This document shows, one piece after another, positions 17,189 to 26,604 of a DNA stretch of 57,692 nt. This stretch comes from UBA1231 sp045652765 (GTDB taxonomy: Bacteria; Bacillota_I; Bacilli_A; ML615J-28; CAG-313): positions 1-57,692 of the forward strand of contig JAZOLG010000044.1 in the NCBI GenBank assembly GCA_045652765.1, in the 5' to 3' direction. The stretch's first letter is position 1, and every line of letters begins with the position of its first letter. The position numbers were made by a program, and so were the translations under genes. The notes under the pieces are model-generated. The model had not been told where the DNA came from. It worked only from the letters and a program-made list of their open reading frames with translations, and made no database searches.

Positions 17189-18613
17189 CTATACCTCCGC
17201 CATTTCTTTTTTAAGTTTTTGTTGCATTCTAGTAGCACGTGGTTCATAATCAACAAAAGTATATAAAATACAGCCTACAATCATTGCACCAAAATTACTT
17301 ATTGTCATACAAACCCATACTGATTGATATCCGACGTCTAAAAAATGTACCATCACTAATAAAACTGGTATTCTTAAAACCCATAATCTAATAGTTGACA
17401 ACCATAATGATAAATCTGTTCTACCTGCTCCTTGGAAACATCCAATAAAACATTGGAATACTCCCATCAATGGTAAGCCCATTAATAGGAAAACAACATA
17501 TCTAACACATAAGGCAACTTCATCAGGATTTGATAAAAATACTTTAGTAAGCATTTCTTTAAAAGGGAATAAAATGATTGCACCAACAGTTGTCATCGAT
17601 ATGACTAATATTAATGAATGAATAAATGCTTTTTGGGCACGTTTTTTATTGCCAGCACCAATATTTTGACCTACAAAAGTCGCTAGGACAGTACCAATAC
17701 CCATTACAGGAAACAACAACAACGAGTTAATTCTTCCACCAATGGAAATAGGTGCTAATATACTATAATCGATATTTAAAGTATTTTGATATCCCGACAT
17801 TGTTCCATTAATAATTAAAAATGCTAATGAAGTAAATGCTTGTGAAATAGCTGCTGGAGCACCAAGTGTGAAAATTTTTTTATCGTATTTCCAATCAGGT
17901 AACAAATTTTCTTTTGTTAATGGTATTTTTTTACTCTTCATTAAATGAATAATGCAAGCTGGTATAATAATCATATTAGCAATTACTGTTCCAATAGCAG
18001 CACCAGAAATATCCATACCCATACCATAAATAAATATTGCAGTTAAGATAATATTTAAAATTATCGATGTACCATTAATAATTACTGGCATCACAGTATC
18101 ACCTTGTGATTGTCTGGTTGATTGATATGCATAAAAAACAAACAATCCAATAAGTTCAAACGATCTAATACGAATATAAGTCAATGAATAATCAAATAAA
18201 AGGCCTTGCGCATCCATTAATCTAAGTATCATTGGAGCAAGAAAATACAATAACACATTAAAAACGACACCAACAATAGCACAAAGTGCCAATAGTTGAC
18301 CACTAACTTTAGCTGCCTTATCATGCTTTTTTGCGCCAATATACTGACTCATCAAAGCAGTTCCTGCCGTCATCATACCAATTGCTAAAGCTTGACATAT
18401 GGTCATGATTGGAGAAACAAATCCGATAGCCGCAATTTGAGCACTAACTACTTCTTCGGCATCATTTATATGTGAAACTAAAAAAGTATCTACAACATCA
18501 TGAAAGGCTTTTATAATGTTATTTAACATTACTGGAAGTGCCAATAACAATATTCCTTTAACGATATTTTTATCATGTAAAATTAAATGTTCTTTATTTC
18601 TAGAATTTTTCAT
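17189..18613 (-). CDS. MATE family multidrug/cation exporter
   Basis: About twelve hydrophobic segments and MATE landmarks are visible: LALPVMLNNIIKAFHDVVDTFLV near the start (one helix, then conserved DxxD), IGMMTAGTALMSQYIGAKKHDKA after TM2, and the mirrored APISIGGRINSLLLFPVMGIG with GQNIGAGNKKRAQKA in the second half. It exports drugs or metabolites in exchange for Na+ or H+. The ATG at 18613 follows GAGG. The TTG at 18628 is part of the SD region. It is followed by trmL with overlapping ends. Confidence 0.92.
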   Translation of the reverse strand: MKNSRNKEHLILHDKNIVKGILLLALPVMLNNIIKAFHDVVDTFLVSHINDAEEVVSAQIAAIGFVSPIMTICQALAIGMMTAGTALMSQYIGAKKHDKAAKVSGQLLALCAIVGVVFNVLLYFLAPMILRLMDAQGLLFDYSLTYIRIRSFELIGLFVFYAYQSTRQSQGDTVMPVIINGTSIILNIILTAIFIYGMGMDISGAAIGTVIANMIIIPACIIHLMKSKKIPLTKENLLPDWKYDKKIFTLGAPAAISQAFTSLAFLIINGTMSGYQNTLNIDYSILAPISIGGRINSLLLFPVMGIGTVLATFVGQNIGAGNKKRAQKAFIHSLILVISMTTVGAIILFPFKEMLTKVFLSNPDEVALCVRYVVFLLMGLPLMGVFQCFIGCFQGAGRTDLSLWLSTIRLWVLRIPVLLVMVHFLDVGYQSVWVCMTISNFGAMIVGCILYTFVDYEPRATRMQQKLKKEMAEV

Positions 18614-18676
18614 ACTATTTTTCCTCAATATTAGTATTATATCACAAATTTCATTGTTTGTTCAAAAAAGTGTAAT

Positions 18677-18709
18677 AAAAAATGACATTTAAAATAAATG
18701 TCATTTTTA
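18677..18709. terminator. Terminator between MFS and MATE genes
   Basis: The arms AAAAATGACATTTA (18678-18691) and TAAATGTCATTTTT (18695-18708) have flanking A and T runs. It ends the nucleotidase-MFS transcript. Confidence 0.88.
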
Positions 18710-18715
18710 ATACTA

Positions 18716-20236
18716 CTAATCATCCATTGAAGCGAACGCTTCAAGTTTATCCTTGCTAATTGGCTTACTATCACCATGTTTAACAAACAACATTGCAATA
18801 AACGCCAAGGCAGCAAATATTGAACAGTATGGGAATAACGCATTATAACCAAGGGCTGGCATATCCATAAATACACCTGATAAAACCGGTGTTATAATTT
18901 GAGCTGACATTGATGCTGTATAATAGATACCAGTATATTTACCAACATCGTTACCTTTACTCATTTCAACCACCATTGGATATGAATTTACATTAATTGT
19001 AGCCCATCCAATACCAGCTAACGCCATTGCTACCCAAATTAATATTGCTGTTTTAGAAGTAACAAAAATAGCAAGGAAGAAAGCACTAAATAATATTGCT
19101 ACACCGATTAAAATAGTCTTTTTACGTCCAATTTTTCTTGCCAAAGCACCAATTGGTAAATAAGTAATAATTGCAGCTCCTTGAGCAACTAAAAGCGGCA
19201 TAGAATAACCAGTATTTAACACAGAAGTTGCGTAAACAGAAAATTTACTAGTGGCAGCATTATAAGCCATATACCAAAAAGCTACAGCAAGTAAAATCAA
19301 AATAAATGATTTTAATACATCCATTGACATTTTACCAGTCTCAGGATCAGATAATGTTTCTGAATCATTAATTCCGTATTTTTCTTGTAATTCATCCATT
19401 TCTTTATTTAATGCAACTTCATTAACTTTCCATAAGAAAAATGCAAGTCCCAATAACATTAAAGTTCCTATTACTATAAATAAAGGAGTGTAACTTTGAT
19501 ACTCATGAGACAAAAACATCATAATAATTAATGAAATTATTCCACCTGCTGAACCCATTAAATTAATAATAGCATTGGCATTACTTCTTAATGGTTTAGG
19601 CGTAACATCGGGCATTAAAGATACTGCTGGTGTTCTAAATGTAGCCATTGAAAGTAACACTAAAAACAATATAATTATAAATCCAACGTAAAAGCCAACA
19701 TTTTGTTTTCTTATTTCCGAAACATATTCAGTTCTTTGTAAAACTGCATCTTCTTTTTCGATATAATTTAAGATATTACCTTTATATTCAAATGTAAAAT
19801 ATTCAATATCTTCTTTAGTAACTGATCGATATTTAAAATCTTCATCTAAAACAAGGATACCTTTATTAACAACCTCATCTGTCACTTCTATCGCGACAAT
19901 ATCACCAATATTTGCTTGTTCAATTTTTGTATTTTGAGCATTATCAAATAAAGAAACACCTGTTAATAAAATCGCTGCACAAATTGTACCAAAAAAGATA
20001 TATGGTGTTCTTTTTCCTCTTCTTGTTTTCGTTTTATCAGATAAAGCTCCAAAAACAGGTAATAAGATTATCGCAACAATATTATCTAAAGCCATCACAA
20101 AGCCAGACGCTGTTTGTGATAATCCAAATGAATCAATTAACATTTTAGCAATTACAGAGTCATAAACTTGCCAAAATAATTGAATAATTAGAAAAGCAAA
20201 ACCTACATAAATAGTTTTCTTAACATTTAACTTCAT
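18716..20236 (-). CDS. MFS transporter (GPH/SLC45-like)
   Basis: Twelve-helix major facilitator. The N-half has MALDNIVAIILLPVFGALSDKT and RRGKRTPYIFFGT, the loop 2-3 signature of glycoside/sugar cation symporter-like MFS proteins. A second copy of the motif is GALARKIGRKKTI in loop 8-9. An unusual soluble segment of about 80 residues (about 100-180, Asp/Glu-rich) lies between an early helix pair and the next helix, and likely faces outside. It may be a binding or regulatory module. AAAGG precedes the ATG. It lies 17 nt downstream of the 5'-nucleotidase lipoprotein, so a nucleoside or sugar released outside may be its substrate (inference). Confidence 0.85.
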   Translation of the reverse strand: MKLNVKKTIYVGFAFLIIQLFWQVYDSVIAKMLIDSFGLSQTASGFVMALDNIVAIILLPVFGALSDKTKTRRGKRTPYIFFGTICAAILLTGVSLFDNAQNTKIEQANIGDIVAIEVTDEVVNKGILVLDEDFKYRSVTKEDIEYFTFEYKGNILNYIEKEDAVLQRTEYVSEIRKQNVGFYVGFIIILFLVLLSMATFRTPAVSLMPDVTPKPLRSNANAIINLMGSAGGIISLIIMMFLSHEYQSYTPLFIVIGTLMLLGLAFFLWKVNEVALNKEMDELQEKYGINDSETLSDPETGKMSMDVLKSFILILLAVAFWYMAYNAATSKFSVYATSVLNTGYSMPLLVAQGAAIITYLPIGALARKIGRKKTILIGVAILFSAFFLAIFVTSKTAILIWVAMALAGIGWATINVNSYPMVVEMSKGNDVGKYTGIYYTASMSAQIITPVLSGVFMDMPALGYNALFPYCSIFAALAFIAMLFVKHGDSKPISKDKLEAFASMDD

Positions 20237-20253
20237 AAATTAACCTTTCTATT

Positions 20254-21723
20254 TTAATTTAACCATAATTGATTTGTATTTTTCAATGTTCTAAGTGCAT
20301 CAAGCATTATATCTCGAACTAGCAATTGTAATATTTCAGTACTTTTGCCTTTTTCATAAATATTAGCCTCACGATCGAATAAATAATCAACACAAGCAAA
20401 AGTATACATTTTATCATCTTGAACTAATTCATCATTTATATAAAATGATGAACCATCAATTCGAACATTACTTGAAAATACAGCATCATGTATTAATAAA
20501 ACATTTTTTAAATCTTTTCCACTCATTTGACAAGTTTTAATTAAGTTATCAAATGGCATTATTTCATATATTTTCTTTACAGTTACACTAGCACCTTGAT
20601 CAATTGGAAATGCTGATTGACGAATACCACCTGAATTAATAGCAGCTAAATCGCATTCAACAGCTTGATAAATTGCATCGGCAGTCCAGTTACAAACAGT
20701 TGATTTTTGAACATATTTACCAGCAGTTGAAACCACTTCATTCATGATAGGAGCAATTTCTTGAGTCATTTGTTCAACCATTGCTTTTACAGTAGGATCA
20801 ATTCCGTTTGGATATAAACTCATATCATGATTAAATGGAATACCAGTATCAAAAGATTGTTTATCATTATCAAAATTAAAGACAATTTCTGTCATGTATT
20901 CACCAGCTGTACCAGCTTGAGTTAATGGAATATTTTCACCATTACCATTTGTAATAGTATCTTCATAAAGTGAATGTGTATGTGCATTAATAATAGCATC
21001 AACAGCTGCATCACCTTCATAATCAGCAATTCTTATATTAGTTGAACTAGACGCATCATGGCCCATTACTAAAATTAATTCGCAACCTTTTGAAGTACGT
21101 AATTCGTGTGATAATTCGCCAATTCTTTCTACAGGATCTAAAAATTCATAATTTTCAACTTTAGATGCGGAAATATCACTTTTAGTGGAACTTCCAATAT
21201 AACCAATAATACCAACTTGGAAAGAACCATAATCTACAATTTGATATTCATCGACATGTTCAGGAATTTGATTAGTTGTTTTATCAATAATATTACAAGC
21301 TAAAAAAGGAAATTTTGCCTCACCATTTGATTCATCACCATCAACATAATTTAATACAGTCGACAAATCCCAATCAAATTCATGATTACCAATAGTCATT
21401 GCATCAAATTTCATTTGATTCATAATTTTTACGGTATTGAATCCTTGTGAATAATTAGAAACTGCTGAGCCTTGGAAAGTATCACCAGCACTTAATAACA
21501 ATACTTCTTGCCCTTCTACTTGTCTTTCTTTTTCAACAAGCCAAGCAAGTCTTGCTGCACCATATTCGCCATTTTCCTCTTCTAAAGCGCCATGCAAATC
21601 GTTGATAACAAATACCTTTAATGCATTAAATTCAGTTTTTGCGTTGTCAGAATCGTTTTTATTTTTACATCCAACAATAACAAACATAACTAGTATTAAT
21701 AAAATTATTTTAATTTTCTTCAT
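20254..21723 (-). CDS. 5'-nucleotidase family lipoprotein (UshA-like)
   Basis: The signal peptide carries a lipobox (FVIVGC, Cys about 19). The calcineurin-like metallophosphatase domain has the metal motifs VINDLHG, SAGDTFQGSAV, TIGNHEFDWD, VMGHDAS and NAHTHS. The C-terminal 5'-nucleotidase domain has NWTADAIYQAVECDLAAINSG and the substrate-binding stretch IYEIMPFDN. The length of 489 is typical for Gram-positive surface forms. It dephosphorylates extracellular nucleotides so that nucleosides can be taken up. This fits the salvage genes elsewhere in the window (pdp, deoC, deoD). A TATAAT -10 is present at 21744-21749 (minus strand). Confidence 0.93.
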   Translation of the reverse strand: MKKIKIILLILVMFVIVGCKNKNDSDNAKTEFNALKVFVINDLHGALEEENGEYGAARLAWLVEKERQVEGQEVLLLSAGDTFQGSAVSNYSQGFNTVKIMNQMKFDAMTIGNHEFDWDLSTVLNYVDGDESNGEAKFPFLACNIIDKTTNQIPEHVDEYQIVDYGSFQVGIIGYIGSSTKSDISASKVENYEFLDPVERIGELSHELRTSKGCELILVMGHDASSSTNIRIADYEGDAAVDAIINAHTHSLYEDTITNGNGENIPLTQAGTAGEYMTEIVFNFDNDKQSFDTGIPFNHDMSLYPNGIDPTVKAMVEQMTQEIAPIMNEVVSTAGKYVQKSTVCNWTADAIYQAVECDLAAINSGGIRQSAFPIDQGASVTVKKIYEIMPFDNLIKTCQMSGKDLKNVLLIHDAVFSSNVRIDGSSFYINDELVQDDKMYTFACVDYLFDREANIYEKGKSTEILQLLVRDIMLDALRTLKNTNQLWLN

Positions 21724-21803
21724 AATTCTTTACCTCATACTGAATTATAACATATTTCGTTAATTAAATCTATTAATTAAATATGTCATAATTAATTAAA
21801 TGC

Positions 21804-21832
21804 TTGAATTTTTTAGTTTTTTAGCGTATAAT
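21804..21832 (+). promoter_or_regulatory. Promoter of tRNA-Leu
   Basis: TTGAAT (21804-21809), a 17-bp spacer and TATAAT (21827-21832) place transcription start just before the tRNA at 21844. The same transcript probably reaches pepT. Confidence 0.85.
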
Positions 21833-21843
21833 ATTCAATAGAT

Positions 21844-21930
21844 GCCGGTGTGGTGAAATGGTAGACGCGATGGACTCAAAATCCATTGAGTGATGAGCTC
21901 GTGTCGGTTCGAGTCCGACCACCGGCACCA
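21844..21930 (+). tRNA. tRNA-Leu (anticodon CAA)
   Basis: The acceptor stem GCCGGTG pairs with CACCGGC. The anticodon arm ATGGA-CTCAAAA-TCCAT gives anticodon CAA at 21877-21879. A long variable arm (class II) and a T-arm with GGTTCGAGTCC are present. The 3' CCA is encoded. A T-run follows directly, and pepT begins 30 nt later. Confidence 0.97.
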
Positions 21931-21959
21931 TTTTTTTTTACAAAAAAATTGGAGGTTTT

Positions 21960-23159
21960 ATGAATTTATTAGATCGATTTTTAAAATATGTAAGTTTTGA
22001 TACGCAATCAGCAGATGAATCAACAACATTTCCTAGTACATTAAAACAACATCTTTTGGCAGATTTTCTAGTAAGTGAATTACAATCATTAGGTGTCACA
22101 AATGCTTATAAAGATGAATTTTCTTATGTCTATGGAATGATTCCGGGAAAAGTTAATAAAAGTATTGGTTTAATTGCTCATTTGGATACTGCACTAGAAA
22201 TATCAGGAGAAAACGTAAAACCAGTTATAATTAATAATTATGATGGCGAAACAATTGTTCTACAAAATGGATTAGAAATAAATAAAAATGAATATCCTTT
22301 TTTACCTGGATTAAAAAATCATCAATTAGTCACAACTGATGGAACAACGCTACTTGGAGCAGACGATAAAGCAGGAATAGCTATTATAATGTCACTAGTA
22401 GAAAAAATACTTAGTTCGAAAGAGAACTTACCTACTATTTACATTGCATTTACTCCAGATGAGGAAGTTGGTAATGGAACGTTACATTTTAACTACGACT
22501 ATTTTAAAGTCGATTTTGCATATACTATAGATGGTGGTCCTATTAATTATATAAACTATGAAAATTTTAATGCTGCTAGTGCATTTATTAAAGTTAATGG
22601 TAAAAGTATTCATCCAGGTAGTGCTAAAAATAAAATGATAAACAGCTTAATGGTTTCTATGGAATTTGACAATCTATTACCAAAATGCGCTCGACCTGAA
22701 TATACAGAAGGATATGAAGGATTTAATCATTTAAACGATTTAAATGGTAGTGTTAGTGAAACTAATATGAGTTATATCATCAGAAATCATGATTTTGAAA
22801 AATTTGAAAAGCAAAAACAAGATTTCATAAGTATTAAAGATTATCTAAACCAAAAATATGGCTACGAAATAATTTATTTAGAAATTATTGATAGTTATAG
22901 AAATATGAAAGAGCTTATCTTACCACATCCAGAAATTCTTAATTATCCAGCTAATGCTTTAAAAGAGTTTGGCTATAATCCTGTTATGGAACCAATTAGA
23001 GGCGGAACAGACGGAGCTCGCTTATCATACGAAGGTATTTTATGTCCAAATCTTGGTACAGGCAGTTATAATCACCATGGTCCACTGGAATTTGCAGATA
23101 TCACCGATATGAATAAAATGGTTGATATTGTGTTTTATATGTTAACTACAATTAAATAA
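21960..23159 (+). CDS. pepT: Peptidase T (tripeptidase)
   Basis: M20-family zinc aminopeptidase that removes the N-terminal residue of tripeptides in the cytoplasm. Zinc and catalytic motifs are IAHLDTA, LLGADDKAGIAI (Asp and catalytic region), FTPDEEVGNG (Glu-Glu), TIDGGP, and near the end PIRGGTDGARLS and NLGTGSYNHHGP. The length of 399 is normal. GGAGG precedes the ATG. It is immediately downstream of tRNA-Leu and probably shares its promoter. Confidence 0.95.
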   Translation: MNLLDRFLKYVSFDTQSADESTTFPSTLKQHLLADFLVSELQSLGVTNAYKDEFSYVYGMIPGKVNKSIGLIAHLDTALEISGENVKPVIINNYDGETIVLQNGLEINKNEYPFLPGLKNHQLVTTDGTTLLGADDKAGIAIIMSLVEKILSSKENLPTIYIAFTPDEEVGNGTLHFNYDYFKVDFAYTIDGGPINYINYENFNAASAFIKVNGKSIHPGSAKNKMINSLMVSMEFDNLLPKCARPEYTEGYEGFNHLNDLNGSVSETNMSYIIRNHDFEKFEKQKQDFISIKDYLNQKYGYEIIYLEIIDSYRNMKELILPHPEILNYPANALKEFGYNPVMEPIRGGTDGARLSYEGILCPNLGTGSYNHHGPLEFADITDMNKMVDIVFYMLTTIK

Positions 23160-23172
23160 AATCAAACAAAAT

Positions 23173-23200
23173 AAAAAAAGCACGTAAGTGCTTTTTTTTA
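23173..23200. terminator. Bidirectional terminator between pepT and pdp
   Basis: The arms AAAAAAGCAC and GTGCTTTTTT enclose a GTAA loop, between convergent stop codons. Confidence 0.88.
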
Positions 23201-24508
23201 TCTAATTGTATCTAAAATTACTAATGGTTTTTCTACAAAATCTGTAGTTAATACATAAGCATCAAGAATTTTCTTTAACGCTTCATTTGTATTTTTTCCA
23301 TTAGCATAAACAGTTGCAATCAAATCTCCATTTTTTAATTTGTCGCCAACTTTTTTATTTAAAACAATTCCTACACTATGATCGATATTATCGTCTTTCT
23401 TTTGACGACCTGCTCCTAACATAACAGATGAAATGCCAATAGCTTCTGCATCAATAGATTCAATATATGCTTCTTCTTCATGTTGATATGTAAGTTCAAT
23501 AACTTCACTAGCTTCTTTGAATAATGAATAATTATTAATAACTTCTGGATTTCCTCCTTGAGCTAATATCATTTCTCTTAATTTATTTAAAGCAGCTCCA
23601 GAATCAATTGTTTCTTGGGCTAAAGATTTAGCATTATCAATATTGTCAGTAATACCAGTTACAAGTAAAATTTCAGCAGTTAGTTCTAAGCATAATTCAG
23701 TAAAATCTTTTGGACCGTTTCCTTTTAATGTTTCTATTGCTTCGATAACTTCAAGGCTATTACCAACAGCATTTCCTAATGGTTGATTCATATTAGTAAT
23801 AGTTGCAACCGTATCACGACCAGCCATTTTGCCAATTTTTACCATAGCTTTTGCTAAACTTTGTGCACTGGCAAGATCTTTCATAAAGGCACCTTTACCA
23901 ACCTTTACATCTAAAACAATATGATCAGCACCACTAGCTAATTTTTTTGACATAATAGATGCTACAATCATACCTTCTGACTCAATTGTCCCTGTGACAT
24001 CACGTAATGCATACAATTTTTTATCAGCTGGTGTAATATTTGCACTTTGACCAATTATAGCTAAACCAATATCATTTACCTGATTAAAAAAACATTCACT
24101 TTCTAATTCGATTTTAAATCCCGGAATTGATTCAAGTTTATCTAATGTACCACCGGAATGTCCTAAACCTCTTCCACTCATTTTTGCAAGTTTTACACCA
24201 AGGGCACTAGCCATAGGCGCAACTACTAAGCTAGTCTTGTCGCCAACACCACCTGTTGAATGTTTATCAACTTTAATTCCTTTAATTGGTGATAAATCAA
24301 TTTCATCTCCACTTTTTAACATAGCTGTTGTAAAGTCAAGTGTTTCTTGACTTGTTAAAGGATTATAATATATTGCCATCATTAATGCAGACATTTGATA
24401 ATCTGGAATAGAACCATTTACATAATTATTAATAATGAAATAAATCTCATCAGTAGTTAAACTATTACCATTTCTCTTTTTTATTATTAAATCTACCATT
24501 CTAAACAT
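23198..24508 (-). CDS. pdp: Pyrimidine-nucleoside phosphorylase
   Basis: Cleaves thymidine, uridine and deoxyuridine to base plus (deoxy)ribose 1-phosphate. The N-terminal helical domain (IIKKRNGNSLTTDEIYFII) is followed by the glycosyl-transferase phosphorylase signature KVDKHSTGGVGDKTSLV. Then come KMSGRGLGHSGGTLDKLES and DVTGTIESEGMIVASIMSKK in family order, and the C-terminal alpha/beta domain. The length of 436 is typical. AGAGGTG precedes ATG 24508. It is a single gene, divergent from the histidine phosphatase gene. It feeds deoxyribose phosphate toward deoC (33872-34534). Confidence 0.95.
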   Translation of the reverse strand: MFRMVDLIIKKRNGNSLTTDEIYFIINNYVNGSIPDYQMSALMMAIYYNPLTSQETLDFTTAMLKSGDEIDLSPIKGIKVDKHSTGGVGDKTSLVVAPMASALGVKLAKMSGRGLGHSGGTLDKLESIPGFKIELESECFFNQVNDIGLAIIGQSANITPADKKLYALRDVTGTIESEGMIVASIMSKKLASGADHIVLDVKVGKGAFMKDLASAQSLAKAMVKIGKMAGRDTVATITNMNQPLGNAVGNSLEVIEAIETLKGNGPKDFTELCLELTAEILLVTGITDNIDNAKSLAQETIDSGAALNKLREMILAQGGNPEVINNYSLFKEASEVIELTYQHEEEAYIESIDAEAIGISSVMLGAGRQKKDDNIDHSVGIVLNKKVGDKLKNGDLIATVYANGKNTNEALKKILDAYVLTTDFVEKPLVILDTIR

Positions 24509-24580
24509 TTAGAACACCTCTTCTTAATTAATTTTACACCAAATTTTTTAAAATATGATAAAATAATTGTGGTGATTATT

Positions 24581-25153
24581 ATGAATACAACAATTTACTT
24601 TGTCCGTCATGGACAAACAGACGCAAACAAAGCTAGGATATTTTCTGGACAAATTGATACTCCACTTAATCAAACTGGACGTGAACAAGTTCAAAACACT
24701 TGTTTATTGATCAAAAATTTAAACATTAAATGGGATATAATTGTATCTAGTCCCCTATCTAGAGCATATGAAACCGCAGAAATTATCAATCAAAATTTTC
24801 CTATTAAATCAAAAATTATAAAAGACAAATCAGCCATTGAAAGAAGTTTTGGAAAAGCAGAGGGAATCCCTATCACTGAAGAAAATTATCAAAGAATAAT
24901 GAACTGCGAATTTGAAGATGAAGAATCTGAAACTGAAATTATTAATCGCGCACAAAACTTCATTAAACGTTTAATCAAAACTTATAAAGGTCTAAACATA
25001 CTAGTTGTGACACATTCACATTTTCTTAAAGGATGTTTTAAACCCTATTTACCGGAACTAAGATTTGACACAAAAACTGTTAATGCTGGATTAAGTCGAT
25101 TAATTTTTGATGATAATAATCAATGCATTTGTGCAGAATTAATAATGAAATAG
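24581..25153 (+). CDS. Histidine phosphatase family protein
   Basis: The phosphoglycerate-mutase-like fold is shown by YFVRHGQTDANKARIFSGQ at the N-terminus (catalytic His in RHG), VSSPLSRAYETAEI, a Glu in AIERSFGKAEG, and the second His in VVTHSHFLKG. It is 190 residues long. GGTGA lies 5 nt before ATG 24581; the GTG codons at 24569 and 24572 are part of the SD. It is probably a broad phosphatase or phosphosugar mutase; the substrate is unknown. Its stop codon lies inside the terminator shared with folA. Confidence 0.9.
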   Translation: MNTTIYFVRHGQTDANKARIFSGQIDTPLNQTGREQVQNTCLLIKNLNIKWDIIVSSPLSRAYETAEIINQNFPIKSKIIKDKSAIERSFGKAEGIPITEENYQRIMNCEFEDEESETEIINRAQNFIKRLIKTYKGLNILVVTHSHFLKGCFKPYLPELRFDTKTVNAGLSRLIFDDNNQCICAELIMK

Positions 25154-25173
25154 ACCCTATTGGGTCTTTTTTT
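25152..25173. terminator. Compact terminator between convergent phosphatase and folA
   Basis: AGACCC-TATT-GGGTCT followed by seven T overlaps the stop codons of both convergent genes. Confidence 0.8.
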
Positions 25174-25618
25174 CATACACACAAAAATCTAATTCTTCGT
25201 GTTCTTCTTTACTTATTAAATTATATTTGGAATAATCAATTGGAGGGAAATATACATCGCCTTCATATTCTTTTTTTATATGAGTAATGTATAAACGATC
25301 ACAAAGTGGCAATAACATTTCATAGATCATTTTTCCACCAATGACAAATACTTCTTCATTTGGAAGTTCATCAACACTTTTTATAGGAATTGCACCTCCA
25401 GGAAGAGTATCATTATAAGTTAAAACATAATTAGTACGATTAGGTAGTGGTTTACCTAATCGATTATAAATTGACAAAAAAGTATTATATCCCATAAATA
25501 CTGGGTGTCCAGACGTTACTTTCTTAAAATATTTTAAATCTTCAGGATAATGCCAAGGTAAATCATTTCCTTTACCTATTAAACCATTAACGCCAATTGC
25601 TACAATTAAAGACTTCAT
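25157..25618 (-). CDS. folA: Dihydrofolate reductase
   Basis: Reduces dihydrofolate with NADPH. The signature is VAIGVNGLIGKGNDLPWHYP, then the substrate-site Asp equivalent in PEDLKYFKKVT, GHPVFMGYNTFLSI (Thr and NADPH-binding region), LPNRTNYVLT, and EVFVIGGKMIYEMLLP. The length of 153 is typical. Its ATG overlaps the thyA stop codon (TAATG), so translation is coupled with thyA, the source of dihydrofolate. Confidence 0.96.
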   Translation of the reverse strand: MKSLIVAIGVNGLIGKGNDLPWHYPEDLKYFKKVTSGHPVFMGYNTFLSIYNRLGKPLPNRTNYVLTYNDTLPGGAIPIKSVDELPNEEVFVIGGKMIYEMLLPLCDRLYITHIKKEYEGDVYFPPIDYSKYNLISKEEHEELDFCVYEKKTQ

Positions 25619-26502
25619 TATACAGCCACTGTTCCTTTCAACCCGCTATGTGGATTATAATCAACTAATTCAAAATCTTCGAATACAAAATCTTCGATAT
25701 TCTTTTGATCACCTTTAATAATCATTTTTGGTAAACTTCTTGGAGTTCTTTTTAATTGTTTATTAATTTGTTCTAGATGATTAGTGTAAATGTGTGCATC
25801 ACCTAATGTATGTACAAATTCACCTAACTCTAAATTACAAATTTTTGCTACCATCATTGTTAATAATGCGTAAGATGCAATATTAAATGGTACACCTAAA
25901 AATACATCAGCTGATCTTTGATATAACATGCATGATAATTTTCCATCATTTACAAAGAATTGGAATAGCGTATGACATGGTGGTAATGCCATTTTATCAA
26001 TTAATAATGGATTCCAACTACATACAATTAATCTACGAGAATTTGGATTAGATTTAATTTGTTCTATAACATTTGCTAATTGATCTACAAATCCAGAATT
26101 ATCATCAAATCCAAATGAGCGCCATTGTCTTCCATATACTGGACCTAAGTCACCATATTTTCTAGCAAATTCATCATCATTTTTAACTTTATCAATGAAT
26201 TCTTCAATTGTTTCACCTTGATAATCATCTGATTGTGTATATGATTTGTATGGCCATTCATTCCAAATGCGAACATCATTATCAACCAAATATTTAATAT
26301 TAGTATCACCTTTAACAAACCACAAAAGTTCATGAATAATTGCTCTTAAATAAACCTTTTTAGTAGTTAATAATGGGAATCCTTCATTTAAGTCAAAACG
26401 CATTTGATGACCAAAACGAGAAATTGTTCCAGTGCCAGTACGATCACTCTTATTAGTACCTTGTTCTAATATTGTTCTACATAAATCCAGATATTGTTTC
26501 AT
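25618..26502 (-). CDS. thyA: Thymidylate synthase
   Basis: Makes dTMP from dUMP using methylene-tetrahydrofolate. Motifs are DRTGTGTISRFGHQMRFDL, LLTTKKVYLRAIIHELLWF, the active-site stretch LPPCHTLFQFFV (catalytic Cys), LYQRSADVFLGVPFNIASY, GDAHIYTNHL, and a C-terminus ending in Val. Length is 294. ATG 26502 follows GAGGTG; the TTG at 26514 overlaps the SD. It forms a two-gene folate/dTMP operon with folA. Confidence 0.97.
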   Translation of the reverse strand: MKQYLDLCRTILEQGTNKSDRTGTGTISRFGHQMRFDLNEGFPLLTTKKVYLRAIIHELLWFVKGDTNIKYLVDNDVRIWNEWPYKSYTQSDDYQGETIEEFIDKVKNDDEFARKYGDLGPVYGRQWRSFGFDDNSGFVDQLANVIEQIKSNPNSRRLIVCSWNPLLIDKMALPPCHTLFQFFVNDGKLSCMLYQRSADVFLGVPFNIASYALLTMMVAKICNLELGEFVHTLGDAHIYTNHLEQINKQLKRTPRSLPKMIIKGDQKNIEDFVFEDFELVDYNPHSGLKGTVAV

Positions 26503-26563
26503 AAGCCACCTCAATTTAATATATTATAACACAAAATAAATTTTAATAGGGCTAATTTACAAT

Positions 26564-26600
26564 GAAAAAAAGATACATTTAGAAAACTCTAAATGTATCA
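26564..26600 (-). terminator. Terminator after the ssb-like gene
   Basis: The arms GATACATTTAGA (26572-26583) and TCTAAATGTATC (26588-26599) are followed by a U tract on the minus strand (A-run 26565-26571). Confidence 0.85.
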
Positions 26601-26604
26601 AATA

